A stretch of DNA of 43,479 bases from Verrucomicrobiota bacterium (lineage in GTDB: Bacteria > Verrucomicrobiota > Verrucomicrobiia > JABWAM01). The stretch spans positions 1-43,479 of the forward strand of contig JABDCI010000011.1 in NCBI GenBank assembly GCA_013288215.1, written 5' to 3'. The notes below the pieces were generated by a model. That model searched no databases, was not told where the DNA came from, and saw nothing but the letters and a program-made list of their open reading frames with translations. A program made the position numbers and the translations under genes. Shown here piece after piece: positions 33,232 through 42,764 of the stretch (positions within the stretch are counted from its first letter, which is position 1; every line of letters begins with the position of its first letter).

Positions 33232-36200
33232 TTAGCTTTTTCGAGAAGATCTGAAAAAGGAGTTTTTATCCAAAACATTTGTTTGCAGCTTCTCGAACAA
33301 GAGGAAAGAAACCGGAGTCACATAAAGAGTGAGCACTTGGGAGATCAGCAATCCTCCCACAACGGTCAATCCCAGACCAACACGGGTTCCACCTCCAGAA
33401 CCCCAACCAGCCGCCAAAGGAATGGCTCCCATGATGGCAACCAGCGTTGTCATGATGATAGGGCGAAAACGTTCGACGCACGCTTCTTCCACCGCTTCCC
33501 GAGGATTTTTTCCAAGATGCATCTGCTGCAATGCAAAGTCTACGACGAGGATGCCATTTTTTTTAACGATGCCGATCAGCATGAAGACTCCAATCATGGA
33601 GTAGAGTGAAAAATCCTGATGAAATACCCAAAGGGTCAGCAATCCGCCAACCGAGGCGGGCAACAAAGTGGTCAGTACGGTCAAGGGATGTAGATAACTT
33701 TCATAAAGAATTCCGAGGATCACATACATGACAAACACAGAGAATATCAAGAGAATGGGAAAGACAGCGAAAAGTTGTGTAAAAATATCCGCATCTCCCT
33801 TCAAATTCGCAAATAAACCGGGAGGAACCGTCTCTGTGGCTATGTGTCTGATTTCCTTGGCAATATCACCGATGGCCACGCCAGGTAATAAATTGAAGAA
33901 GATGGTCACCGACGTGAACTGATTGATGTGATTAACCTGCTGTGGCCCGAGCACTTGCTGCCATCTGGCAACAGCATACAAAGGCACCAGTGAACCGTTA
34001 TTCGATTTAACATAAAGTTGGGTGAGGTTTTCTGGGCGCGCCCGGGATTCCGGATCCGTTTCCATAATCAATTGGAACTGATCCGTTTCAGATTTAATGA
34101 GGTAGAGATATTTTTGGGAATAGGCGTTCCTCAATACCGTCTCGATATCCTGAACGCTCACGCCATAGGAGGAGGCTTGATCTCGGAGAATATCAATCTT
34201 GAGTTGCGGAGTATTCAAATTCATATCAGAGGATACCGACGCCATGCCTGGAATTTGCTGCATCCGCTTAATCATGGTAGTAGCCACACCGTAAACTTTC
34301 TCTGGATCCAGTCCAGAAATGGCATACGCATATTTTCCCTGAGCGTTGGCTGTGGCGCCGGCGCTAATTTGCAAGACTGGATTGGGTTGCAGTAGCGGAA
34401 TGATTCCTGGAATTTGGAAGAGAGCCGCCGACAATTGGCCGATCACCACGTCAATCGGAGGCCTTTCATTTGCCGGCTTTAAAAAGAGGAATATCCCTCC
34501 CAAATTTGAGGGAAGAAATCCCGATATTCCCGTTACAGTGACACCCAGGGGAACATAGGGATTTTTCTGAATGGTTTCCGTGACAGGCCTTTGCAATGCC
34601 TTCATCTGGTCAGGAGAGGATCCTTGAGCAGCGACAAATACGCCCCGGATAAATCCGCTGTCGCCCGCCGGCAAAAACGTTTGAGGCAAGATGCGAAAGA
34701 TCAATACCGTTGCCACAAGACAAAGAATCCAAGCGCCAATGGAGATCCATTGATGGTGCAAAAAGAAATCCAGCGACTTCCCATAGGATTTCGTAAGTCG
34801 CCCAAAATGCTTTTTCATAAAACTCTCCATCCACGTTTCAGAAACGTTGTCTTTCCGCTCGGCAAGGAGGCGCGAACACATCAAGGGGGTCAACGTCAAG
34901 GAAACGAGTCCAGAACAGATAACCGCCACGATGATCGTTGCGCTAAACTCACGAAAAATAAGACCCACTTGCCCTGGCATGAACACGAGAGGAATAAAAA
35001 CTGCAGCCAAAGAAAGAGTCATCGACAAAATGGTAAAGCTGATTTCTTTGGCGCCATTAAGAGTCGCCTCCAAAGCCGTTTCACCTGCTTCCATTCGACG
35101 GACGCAGTTTTCAAGAAACACAATGGCATCATCAACCAGAAAACCGACAGCAAGCACCAATGCCAGTAAAGACAGGTTGTCGATATTGTAATTCAATAAA
35201 TGCATGGCCACAAAAGTCATGAGGAGAGAGAGAGGCAAAGCTACCGCGGGAATGAGCGTGTCGGAAGCCCGGCCTAAAAAGACAAAAATCACAATGACCA
35301 CCAGGACAAACGCGATCATCAGAGTCACCTTGACTTCGTTGAGGGAATTGACAATGGAGATTGACCGATCGTAAATCGTAAACAAGCCGGCCGATCCTGG
35401 AAGAAGCGCCTGTATCTGAGGGATCATTTCCTTAACCTTGCGTGCAATTTCGACACTGTTAGATCCAGCCTGCTTCGTAACTGCGAGGATCACGGTCTGA
35501 CTGTGAGAAGTAGCTTCTTTGAAAAAGAAACGTGGCGATAGTCGCTCATCGCTTACTGAGTCCACCACGCGGGCTACATCTTTTAAATAAACTGCCTGCC
35601 CATGGGAATAACCTATCATGAGATGCTTATATTCTTCCGCCGTCGAAAGCTGTCCTTGGGGTGCAAGCAAAAAGGTGCGTTGTTCTCCGTCAAATTGCCC
35701 CACACCCTGATATTGGGTTCCTGCCGAAATGGCATTGGCCAGATCTTGCATGGACAATCCTCGCGAAGCCACCGTTGAGGGATTCACTTCAATGCGAACA
35801 GCAGGAGGAGAACCAAAGATTCGGACATTTGCAACGCCTTGGATGATGCTTATCCGCTGGCCGACCTGCGTGCTCGCCATCTCATAAAGCTGCCCCAACG
35901 TAAGGGTTTCGCTGTTGAGAGCAAGATAGAGAATGGGCTGGTCATTGGGATTTGTTTTCTTGAAAGTCGGCGGCGATGGAAGATCGATTGGCAGATTGCC
36001 GCTAGCTTGTGTGATGGCGGTTTGAACGTCCGTAGCGGCGACATCAATGCTTTTGGAAAGCACGAACTCGAGATTCAAACTGGTCTGCCCCTGAACGCTC
36101 GAGGAAGTTATTTCCTTGATTCCAGGAATCTGAAGAAACTGCTTCTCCAAAGGAGTCGAAATATTGTTCGCCATCGTGGTGGGACTGGCGCCGGGATAAT

Positions 36201-36348
36201 TCACGCTGACATTGATGACTGGAGAAGGAATCGAGGGGAGGTCATCAACGGGCAGTTGCAAATAACAGAGCACCCCAAAGACAATGACGGAGAGCGTCAC
36301 CATCATGGTGAAAACGGGGCGGCGGATGAAAGGTTCAGAAAGACTCAT
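33232..36348 (-). CDS. RND multidrug efflux transporter (MdtB/MdtC-like inner-membrane pump)
   Basis: This 1038-residue HAE1-type RND pump exports drugs or other toxic compounds using the proton gradient. The order FIRRPVFTMMVTLSVIVFG, SVNYPGASP and SAEEYKHLMIGY-like segments follows MdtB/MdtC more than AcrB. The proton-relay aspartates are D406 and D407 (GFLVDDAIVFLEN). Twelve membrane helices and two large periplasmic loops are evident, and length is normal. It is the last gene of the tetR-tolC-adaptor-pump cluster, 15 bases after the adaptor. Only one pump gene is present, so a homotrimer is expected. Confidence 0.93.
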   Translation of the reverse strand: MSLSEPFIRRPVFTMMVTLSVIVFGVLCYLQLPVDDLPSIPSPVINVSVNYPGASPTTMANNISTPLEKQFLQIPGIKEITSSSVQGQTSLNLEFVLSKSIDVAATDVQTAITQASGNLPIDLPSPPTFKKTNPNDQPILYLALNSETLTLGQLYEMASTQVGQRISIIQGVANVRIFGSPPAVRIEVNPSTVASRGLSMQDLANAISAGTQYQGVGQFDGEQRTFLLAPQGQLSTAEEYKHLMIGYSHGQAVYLKDVARVVDSVSDERLSPRFFFKEATSHSQTVILAVTKQAGSNSVEIARKVKEMIPQIQALLPGSAGLFTIYDRSISIVNSLNEVKVTLMIAFVLVVIVIFVFLGRASDTLIPAVALPLSLLMTFVAMHLLNYNIDNLSLLALVLAVGFLVDDAIVFLENCVRRMEAGETALEATLNGAKEISFTILSMTLSLAAVFIPLVFMPGQVGLIFREFSATIIVAVICSGLVSLTLTPLMCSRLLAERKDNVSETWMESFMKKHFGRLTKSYGKSLDFFLHHQWISIGAWILCLVATVLIFRILPQTFLPAGDSGFIRGVFVAAQGSSPDQMKALQRPVTETIQKNPYVPLGVTVTGISGFLPSNLGGIFLFLKPANERPPIDVVIGQLSAALFQIPGIIPLLQPNPVLQISAGATANAQGKYAYAISGLDPEKVYGVATTMIKRMQQIPGMASVSSDMNLNTPQLKIDILRDQASSYGVSVQDIETVLRNAYSQKYLYLIKSETDQFQLIMETDPESRARPENLTQLYVKSNNGSLVPLYAVARWQQVLGPQQVNHINQFTSVTIFFNLLPGVAIGDIAKEIRHIATETVPPGLFANLKGDADIFTQLFAVFPILLIFSVFVMYVILGILYESYLHPLTVLTTLLPASVGGLLTLWVFHQDFSLYSMIGVFMLIGIVKKNGILVVDFALQQMHLGKNPREAVEEACVERFRPIIMTTLVAIMGAIPLAAGWGSGGGTRVGLGLTVVGGLLISQVLTLYVTPVSFLLFEKLQTNVLDKNSFFRSSRKS

Positions 36349-36363
36349 CTTATCTGACTCGAA

Positions 36364-37530
36364 TCAATTCGACTTTTCTTTCGTTTTGGCTTCTGCGTCT
36401 GAGGGAAGCTGGGGGGCAATTTTGGCTCCCGGACTCAGAAGCAACTGTCCTGTAAGGACAACATTGTCTCCATTCGAAACACCTTTCTCGATGACAATCC
36501 TGTCTCCTTGACGCTGCCCCAGATTCACGAGGCGCAGCTCCACTGTATTGTCCTCTTTCACCACGAAGACGAAGGATCCATCGTGCCCAATCTGAACGGC
36601 ACTATAAGGAACCACCACAGCATTGGGAATTTCCGTTAAAATGAGCCTCACTTTGACAAACTGACCGGGCCAAAAGAGGCAGTCGCTGTTTTTCAGGATC
36701 GCCCGCATTTTGACGGTCCCAGTGCCGTTTTGAACCGCATTATCAAAAAAGAATAAATCTCCCATTCGATTCTTGGTTTCGTCCTCAGGAAAAGAGACTT
36801 GAACTTGAAGCGTCCCTTCCTGGAGATAGTGACGGACTTGCGGCAGCTCGCCCTCCGTGATCACAAAATCCACGTAGAGAGGATCGAGGCGTTGAATGGA
36901 GACCATGGGGGTCGAAGCATAAGCTGTTTCGACATTCCCGATGTCGACCTGGTGCACGCCGGTTTTGCCATCGATGGGAGAGGTAATCTTGCAATATTCC
37001 AGATTGATCTCAGCTGTTTTGAGATTGGCTTTGTCCTCTTTAACGGCGGCTTCCTTGATGGCGACCGAGGTCTTTAAATTTTCAAGATCTTGAGAGGAAA
37101 TGAAATTGCCTTCGACCAGACTTTGATTGCGTTCCAATTGGGATTGATCAAGTTTGAGAGTCGCCTCATCCGCTTGGAGCGTTGCTTCAGCTTTGTCTCG
37201 CGCAGCTTCATATATTCTCGAATCGATCGTAAAGAGCAGATCCCCTTTTTTAACTTCCTTTCCATCCTCAAAATGAATTTCAGTGACGATGCCGGACACC
37301 TGCGGAACAATGGAAACGTTCTGGAGAGCTATGCAGTTGCCAATTTCATCAATATAAAGCGGAACATTTTGAGAAATGGCCCGAGCCGTCGTTGCCGGAA
37401 CAGGAGGCCGTTGAGGCATTCCTCCATGCTGTTTGCGTCCGCAACCAATGACGAGAAGACAGCTGACGAATAAAACAATCAGCGGCAAAATCAACTGAAT
37501 GGAGCCCTTCAGGGATGTTACCTTAGCCAT
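36364..37530 (-). CDS. Periplasmic adaptor (membrane fusion) lipoprotein of the RND pump
   Basis: This is a 388-residue membrane fusion protein. It begins with a lipoprotein signal and lipobox VIGC (Cys30). The split lipoyl half (VSIVPQVSGIVTEIHFEDGKE) is followed by a long coiled-coil hairpin (about residues 95-160, DKAEATLQADEATLKLDQSQ). The second lipoyl half, the beta-barrel and the membrane-proximal domain follow (ITSPIDGKTGVHQVDIGN). The open frame extends to 37704 inside the tolC gene, but the lipoprotein signal sets the start at 37530, four bases after the tolC stop. It links the inner-membrane pump to the TolC-type channel. Confidence 0.93.
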   Translation of the reverse strand: MAKVTSLKGSIQLILPLIVLFVSCLLVIGCGRKQHGGMPQRPPVPATTARAISQNVPLYIDEIGNCIALQNVSIVPQVSGIVTEIHFEDGKEVKKGDLLFTIDSRIYEAARDKAEATLQADEATLKLDQSQLERNQSLVEGNFISSQDLENLKTSVAIKEAAVKEDKANLKTAEINLEYCKITSPIDGKTGVHQVDIGNVETAYASTPMVSIQRLDPLYVDFVITEGELPQVRHYLQEGTLQVQVSFPEDETKNRMGDLFFFDNAVQNGTGTVKMRAILKNSDCLFWPGQFVKVRLILTEIPNAVVVPYSAVQIGHDGSFVFVVKEDNTVELRLVNLGQRQGDRIVIEKGVSNGDNVVLTGQLLLSPGAKIAPQLPSDAEAKTKEKSN

Positions 37531-37534
37531 AAAA

Positions 37535-39013
37535 TCATTGCTCTGGATTGAGGGGAGTCGACGAAACAGCCGAGGTGGGGCGTGAGGCAAGCAATGAGCC
37601 GGTCGCGTTCGATAGAACGGCTGAGGAAGAAAATAAATCCTTCTGGGCTTGCGAAAGCGTCGATTGAGCCGCGTTAAGATTGCTTTGCGCTGCAAGCAAA
37701 TCAAGAATGCTCTTTAAGCCATTTCGATAACTGATCTGAATGGAATCAAAACTTTTTTGAGATGCCGCCACGAGCGCTTGAGCGGCACTCATCTTTTTGA
37801 CTGCAGTTTTGAATGTTACGAAACTCGTGACAACGTCGGAAACGACCCCAAGTTCACTGTTAAGCAAATCCGCTTTTGCAGCTTCGGCCAAATGGCGTGA
37901 TGTGGCAACTTGAGAGTTTTTATAACCCCCATCAAACAAATCAAATCGAAAGGTGACCAAGGCCGAAGCATCATCGAAATGGCCCGAATTGCTTCCAAGC
38001 CCCTCTTCGTGCGCCTGATAGTAAGTCCGCTGCAAATTAACGCCGGTCGTCAGGGTCGGCCATCGATTGGCTTCAGCCTGGTCCACTGCTGCCAGTTGCG
38101 CCTGCCACAAATAATATTTGGCTGCCAAATCAGGGCGCTGATGAAAAGCCAGATCGATCAACTTATCCACCTCCTGTTCAAGAGCCTCAAGCGCCGGTGG
38201 ATTGCTTGGAGGAGCCACGTGAATTTTTACATTCCCAGGAAGGCCCAAGCTGCTGGCAAGCTGAATTTCCGCAGTGCTTCGAAGACCAAGTGCGTTTTCT
38301 AAATTGAATTTACTTTGTTCCACGCTTTGTTGGGCCTGAATCTCGTCGGTGATGTTGGTGAGCCCTGTTTTTCGTTTGATTTTGGCGGCCTGCAAGGTGG
38401 CTTCGGTCAAGTTCAATGCTGTTTCAGCGTTTTCAACCTCTACCTTTGCTGCATCCAGATTGTAGTAGCTCGTCATCACTCCAAGAACAACTTGCTGAAG
38501 GGCGCGGTTGAAGGTGAAATTTTGATTCAGCAGATTAAAACGCGTCAGAGCCAGCCCCGCTTTACGCGCCCCAAAATCCAATAATAAATATTGGATCTGC
38601 AATTGAGGGGCCGCATTCAATTGATTGATTTCTTGAGCTCCAAGATATCCCGCCTCGGTGTCATGCGCCGCCGTGCCCGAAACTCCTAAGGTTACCTTCG
38701 GCGCATAGGCCGACTTGGCCACGCCGACTTGTGCGGCTGCGGCATTAGCCTGTTCCCATGCTTGCGTCGTGGTGGGGTTATGCTCCAAAGCTTCGTCAAC
38801 CAATTCAGGAAGTGTCCAAACTTTGTTTGTATCGCCAAAAGACAAAGGCACTTCCCCAGGCGAAAGTTCCACGGGTTGAGCGACAAATGGCTGACTCGGA
38901 CTCGATGATGTTGCGTCTTGTGGTTTGGCCGAGCAAAGAACCGTTCCGGCAAAACTGATGCCTAAGCTCACCAGAAGCCTCACGGACCTCGTTTGTGGGT
39001 TTTTATGGAACAT
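37535..39013 (-). CDS. TolC-family outer membrane efflux channel
   Basis: This 492-residue protein has a signal peptide (LLVSLGISFAGTVLCSA) and two OEP repeats. These are long alpha-helical hairpins with alternating A/Q/N/L patterns (TTTQAWEQANAAAAQVGVAK and LDLLAAQSNLNAAQSTLSQA), with short beta strands between. Trimers form the exit duct of tripartite pumps. It is the first structural gene after tetR, separated by 165 bases, and is closely followed by the adaptor. Confidence 0.92.
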   Translation of the reverse strand: MFHKNPQTRSVRLLVSLGISFAGTVLCSAKPQDATSSSPSQPFVAQPVELSPGEVPLSFGDTNKVWTLPELVDEALEHNPTTTQAWEQANAAAAQVGVAKSAYAPKVTLGVSGTAAHDTEAGYLGAQEINQLNAAPQLQIQYLLLDFGARKAGLALTRFNLLNQNFTFNRALQQVVLGVMTSYYNLDAAKVEVENAETALNLTEATLQAAKIKRKTGLTNITDEIQAQQSVEQSKFNLENALGLRSTAEIQLASSLGLPGNVKIHVAPPSNPPALEALEQEVDKLIDLAFHQRPDLAAKYYLWQAQLAAVDQAEANRWPTLTTGVNLQRTYYQAHEEGLGSNSGHFDDASALVTFRFDLFDGGYKNSQVATSRHLAEAAKADLLNSELGVVSDVVTSFVTFKTAVKKMSAAQALVAASQKSFDSIQISYRNGLKSILDLLAAQSNLNAAQSTLSQAQKDLFSSSAVLSNATGSLLASRPTSAVSSTPLNPEQ

Positions 39014-39058
39014 GCTCTAAAATTTTGTGAAAATCACTTGGTCCAGCATGCAATCCAG

Positions 39059-39085
39059 GATCCTGCGTGACAAGCAAGCAGGATC
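39059..39085. promoter_or_regulatory. Inverted repeat between tetR and the efflux genes
   Basis: GATCCTGC (39059-39066) and GCAGGATC (39078-39085) form a perfect 8-bp inverted repeat with an 11-base gap, about 46 bases upstream of the tolC-like start. It differs in sequence from the TACCG/CGGTA site before tetR. It may be an operator for the efflux genes or a leader hairpin. Confidence 0.35.
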
Positions 39086-39178
39086 TGATTCCTTCGACTG
39101 ACATGCGGCACAACATTGGTTTTAGTTGCGAGCGTCACGAATAAAAAAGCAAAAAAAAGAGTCATGCGATCCGGTGTG

Positions 39179-39790
39179 TCATGAAGCCTTTCTGGCGGCT
39201 GACTTTCGTACGATGGCACCTTCAAGAAAAAGATGGACGGCTTTCTTCGCGTTGGCATGCTGCACTGCCTGTTCATTTCGAACCGCTTGAGAAACGGCGT
39301 AAAACAAAATTTGCGCGAAGAATGCGGAGGTGAGTTCAATCGTCGAAAATCGTGTCTTTAACGCGCCTTGCCGCCTTGCTTTTTCGATCAATCCTTGCAC
39401 CAACTCGAAATTTCGCTTTCCCTTTTCGATCATCTTCGCATGGCAAGGAATTTCACCTGGAGAAGCGAAGAAGCTTGCGAAGCAGATGCGCGTCAGGTCG
39501 CGATTGTCCCGCGCATAGCCATAGAGGGCATTCACCACAGCAATCAGCTGGTCGCTCAAAGTGGCATGCTGGGCCGCGGCCTTTTCGATTAACTGGAAGC
39601 GCTCCTCCTGGGCGTGCTCTACAAGAGCTCGGTAAAGCCCCTCTTTGCTCTTGAAATAGTAATAAAGAGTGGGCTTGGTGACGCGCGCCGCTTTGACGAT
39701 GTCCTGAATCGACGCGCCTTCGTAGCCGCAATTCGCGAAAATGCGGCAGGCAGCTTTCAAAATGCGTTCCTTGGAAAGAGGGGGCTGCAT
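39179..39790 (-). CDS. TetR-family transcriptional regulator
   Basis: This is a 203-residue TetR regulator. The N-terminal helix-turn-helix is clear: RILKAACRIFANCGYEGASI, then DIVKAARVTKPTLYYYFKSK. The C-terminal domain (about 60-195) is helical and ligand-binding in this family. It is upstream of and co-oriented with the tolC-adaptor-RND genes, so it most likely represses them and perhaps itself. A TTGACA/TAAACT promoter sits so close that the message would be nearly leaderless. Confidence 0.93.
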   Translation of the reverse strand: MQPPLSKERILKAACRIFANCGYEGASIQDIVKAARVTKPTLYYYFKSKEGLYRALVEHAQEERFQLIEKAAAQHATLSDQLIAVVNALYGYARDNRDLTRICFASFFASPGEIPCHAKMIEKGKRNFELVQGLIEKARRQGALKTRFSTIELTSAFFAQILFYAVSQAVRNEQAVQHANAKKAVHLFLEGAIVRKSAARKAS

Positions 39791-39799
39791 GGAAATAAC

Positions 39800-39827
39800 A
39801 GTTTAGTTGAAACTGCGCAGATGTCAA
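39800..39827 (-). promoter_or_regulatory. tetR promoter giving a nearly leaderless transcript
   Basis: On the minus strand TTGACA (39827-39822) is followed after 16 bases by TAAACT (39805-39800). Only nine bases separate the -10 box from the ATG at 39790, so the leader would be about two or three bases. No Shine-Dalgarno can be present on such a transcript. Confidence 0.5.
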
Positions 39828-39836
39828 ACCTTTATA

Positions 39837-39848
39837 TACCGAACGGTA
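39837..39848. promoter_or_regulatory. Probable TetR operator
   Basis: TACCG-AA-CGGTA is a perfect 5+5 inverted repeat within TATACCGAACGGTAGG. This layout is typical of TetR-family operators. It lies nine bases upstream of the tetR -35 box and overlaps a second possible -10 (TATATA, minus strand), so autoregulation is likely. Confidence 0.5.
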
Positions 39849-39869
39849 GGTTCTGGATTGCTTTGACGT

Positions 39870-41147
39870 TTAGAGCCTTTGCAGGACGAATTCGACGGTC
39901 CTGTCGAGAACGCCGCGCTGCGCTTGGACGAGTCCAGACGCCTTCGCACCCAATTGAGAGGCGATTTGGGGTGACGACAGGATTTCTCCGATCTTGGATT
40001 CCAATTCCTGAGGCGTTTTGACCTGGATCGCAGCGCCTGCTTTGAGAAAATCATGGGCGATGTGCTCGAAATTTTCCATGTGAGGCCCAAAGACAATCGG
40101 TTTGCCCGAAGCGGCGGGTTCCAGAATATTCTGGCCGCCGTGGCCAGTCAAACTCTTGCCTACGAAAACAACGCTGGCTCGCTGATAAACAAATTTCAAC
40201 TCACCCGTTGTGTCGAGGAGGACAATGTCCGTCTTCTCCACGGATGACGCGAGCGCTGAGCGGCGGGTGCAGCGCATTCCCTGGGCGAGGAAGATTTTTT
40301 CGATTTCGTCCGAACGTTCGGCGTGACGCGGCGCCACGACAAGCCAGAGATCCGGATGGAGTGATTTTAAGCGGGCGAAAGCTTCGCAAACGATCGCTTC
40401 TTCGCCAGCATGGGTGCTGCCCGCGACCCAGCATGGCCGGGTCCCATAGAATGCCAACTGTTGGAGAAGAGGAGACGTTCCAGAGGCTCCATGGCGCAGG
40501 GCTGTGTCATATTTCACACTTCCGAGCATCTTGATTCCCGACGCAGGAAAACCCAACTCCGCCAGGATGGCGCTGTCTTCGGCAGACTGGGTAGTCACCC
40601 CACGAAACGCGCGGAACGCCGGACGAAAGAGCTGTTGCGCTCTGCGGTAGCGCGGCAGGAAACGTTTTGACAGTCGGGCGTTGAGCAAAAAGAGAGGAAC
40701 TCCTTTTCGCGCGCAATAATTAAGATGATTGGGCCAGAGTTCCGCCTCGATGAGAATGAAGGCTCGGGGGTGAAGAAGACGATGGAGCGGGACAAAACAA
40801 AACTGGCTGTCGAGCGGATAGTAAAAGATGGAGATATCCGGCGGAAGCTTTTGCAGCGCGAGAGCATGTCCCGTGGAGGTGGTGGTGGAGAGCACGATTT
40901 TCACATCCGTTTTGTTTCGGATCGACTCGATCAAGTGCAGAGCGAGATCGACTTCGCCGACGCTGACACCGTGAATCCAAATGGGTTTGAGACCGCGCAG
41001 CGCCTCGCGCTTAGACCGATTCAGGAAACCGAAACGCTCGCCGAAATCCTGCGCATAGCCCCCGCGGTGTCTCATGCGGGAGAGGTAATAGGGGCCTGCG
41101 AGGAGGAGCACCATCCAAAAAACGATTTCGTAAAGCCACCAAAACAT
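39870..41147 (-). CDS. waaA: 3-deoxy-D-manno-octulosonic acid (Kdo) transferase
   Basis: This 425-residue GT30-type enzyme adds Kdo from CMP-Kdo to lipid A precursor at the inner membrane. It has an N-terminal membrane anchor (MFWWLYEIVFWMVLLLAG), the family motif IWIHGVSVGEV with the catalytic Glu, and STTTSTGHA, LIEAELWPN and GHGGQNILEPAASGKPI. The frame also opens with a TTG at 41162; the ATG at 41147 fits better. It supports an LPS-bearing outer membrane, as does lptD. tetR lies downstream on the same strand. Confidence 0.94.
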   Translation of the reverse strand: MFWWLYEIVFWMVLLLAGPYYLSRMRHRGGYAQDFGERFGFLNRSKREALRGLKPIWIHGVSVGEVDLALHLIESIRNKTDVKIVLSTTTSTGHALALQKLPPDISIFYYPLDSQFCFVPLHRLLHPRAFILIEAELWPNHLNYCARKGVPLFLLNARLSKRFLPRYRRAQQLFRPAFRAFRGVTTQSAEDSAILAELGFPASGIKMLGSVKYDTALRHGASGTSPLLQQLAFYGTRPCWVAGSTHAGEEAIVCEAFARLKSLHPDLWLVVAPRHAERSDEIEKIFLAQGMRCTRRSALASSVEKTDIVLLDTTGELKFVYQRASVVFVGKSLTGHGGQNILEPAASGKPIVFGPHMENFEHIAHDFLKAGAAIQVKTPQELESKIGEILSSPQIASQLGAKASGLVQAQRGVLDRTVEFVLQRL

Positions 41148-41266
41148 AAGGGGGATCAGCAAGACAACATTCAGAAAAAAACCGGAAGATTCACGCCATC
41201 AATAGATTCCTTGCCTGCGCTGGAATGACAAGCCTTTCCTGCAAATGACGCCGAAATGGAGAACGC

Positions 41267-42664
41267 TTATTTCTTTTTGTAGAAATCTTCGATTTTTTTG
41301 GACACGTCGCGATAGTTCACGTCGGTGTCGTAGATCAGCTTGAATTGTTCAATGGCGTCCGCCTTTGCTCCGAGCTCTTCATAGACCGCGCCGAGATTGT
41401 AAACCGTTTCCTTTTTCAGGCTGTCCATGACGGGCATCTGCTCCACCGCGCGCTTGAAGCGCTCAATGGCCATGTCGAGCATTCCTTTCTCGCGATAGCA
41501 CTTGCCAAGCCAGTTATTGCACGCCATCCGATTCTTCGGATTGTTCGCGGCATATTGAAATTCCGGAAGGGCTCTGTCGACAAAGCCGTTTTTGAAATAG
41601 AGCTGTCCCAACTCGAATTTGATGTCGAGATCGTTTGGATAGCGGCGCGCACGGGATTCGCATTCCTCGAGCGTCACACGTTCGCGTTCAACTTTCATCT
41701 CTTCGATCTGCTTTTTAAGCTCAGAGTTCTCCGGCTGGGTTTTGAACTCCTCCTCCTTTTGACGGAGAAAATGGTTGATCTTCAAAACCTTCGTCTCGCC
41801 CATCACGCGTTCGAGCACCATATCGCCCTGGCCGCTCATCATAAATGCGTGCTCATAGCATTGCAGCGCATAATCGAATTCGTCGATCTGAACGGCAAGC
41901 TTGCCCAGCTCCTTCCAGTGATTGATGCTGTCCGGTTCTTCCTGGGTTTTTTTAAAAGTGAGCTTCATCTGTTCGCGCACCACATCCTCATCCTTGTAGA
42001 TCCTTCCAACCTGTTCGAGCTCGCGGGCTTCCTGCACATCGCGGATCATGTCGCGGTAGGAATCAGCTGTCTCCCATTTACCCTGCTTCATCGCGTCGTT
42101 TGCCGTGGCGTCTTTGAGGCCTTTAAACGCTTCGCTGCTTGCGGGGTCGAGCTGCATGGCGCGCTCGTAATATTCGCGAGCCTTGTCGGCCCGGCCGTTG
42201 ACCTGGTAGAGACGCCCGAGCTGGAGGAGAATTTCGAGGTTGTCGGGATGGGCATCCTTCGCCGTCTCATACGCGAAGATGGCGGTGAGCGGCAAGCTCA
42301 TCGCTTCCGCGGCTGAAGAAAGGAGCTTGGAAGCTTGAAGATTGAAGGGATTGCTCGAGAGCGCCTTTTCCGCCGCCTCCATGGCTCTGGCCGGATCTTT
42401 CTTCAGGGATGTCATCGCTTTTGCGAGAGCCGGGGTGCCGGACATGGAGCCAAAGAGCTTGGAGATTGCACCACCGCCTTTGGATCTTTTGATTTCGGTC
42501 GCCCGCAGAACTTGGCGCGCTTTAAAGAAGGCGGGGTCCGCAATCACCGCATGCATAAGATAGTCGACTGCCTGGTCGAACGAATTTTTATCCAGCGCGT
42601 CCAGGCCGCGCTCATAATAGTCTCGCGCTTGACGGGTGACTTCGTTGGCAGTCTTTTCGGGCAC
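41267..42664 (-). CDS. TPR-repeat protein of unknown role
   Basis: This 465-residue protein is built mostly from tetratricopeptide repeats. Clear ones are at about residues 15-45 (ARDYYERGLDALDKNSFDQA), 142-178 (ILLQLGRLYQVNGRADKARE), 248-280 and 345-450 (KFELGQLYFKNGFVDRALPE, WLGKCYREKGMLDMAIERFK). Between them is a charged helical section (about 300-340). There is no signal peptide, so it is likely cytoplasmic. The start is GTG at 42664. It lies between rlmN and waaA on the same strand. TPR arrays mediate protein-protein contact; the partner is unknown. Confidence 0.75.
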   Translation of the reverse strand: MPEKTANEVTRQARDYYERGLDALDKNSFDQAVDYLMHAVIADPAFFKARQVLRATEIKRSKGGGAISKLFGSMSGTPALAKAMTSLKKDPARAMEAAEKALSSNPFNLQASKLLSSAAEAMSLPLTAIFAYETAKDAHPDNLEILLQLGRLYQVNGRADKAREYYERAMQLDPASSEAFKGLKDATANDAMKQGKWETADSYRDMIRDVQEARELEQVGRIYKDEDVVREQMKLTFKKTQEEPDSINHWKELGKLAVQIDEFDYALQCYEHAFMMSGQGDMVLERVMGETKVLKINHFLRQKEEEFKTQPENSELKKQIEEMKVERERVTLEECESRARRYPNDLDIKFELGQLYFKNGFVDRALPEFQYAANNPKNRMACNNWLGKCYREKGMLDMAIERFKRAVEQMPVMDSLKKETVYNLGAVYEELGAKADAIEQFKLIYDTDVNYRDVSKKIEDFYKKK

Positions 42665-42764
42665 GCAAAACTTTACTACGCAAGAAAATCGGGGTCAACT
42701 GGGGAAGGAGGCGGGAGGCCGTCCACGATGGGCTGCAAACGCCTCACCCAGAATTTGGAAAGTC

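Noticed and set aside
37531..37704. Upstream start for the adaptor protein at 37704
   Set aside because: It would overlap the tolC-like gene by 170 bases and hide the lipoprotein signal, which begins exactly four bases after the tolC stop.
41345..42316. Plus-strand 323-codon open frame opposite the TPR gene
   Set aside because: It is antisense to clear TPR repeats; the translation has no recognisable domain and reflects the reverse of the repeat code.
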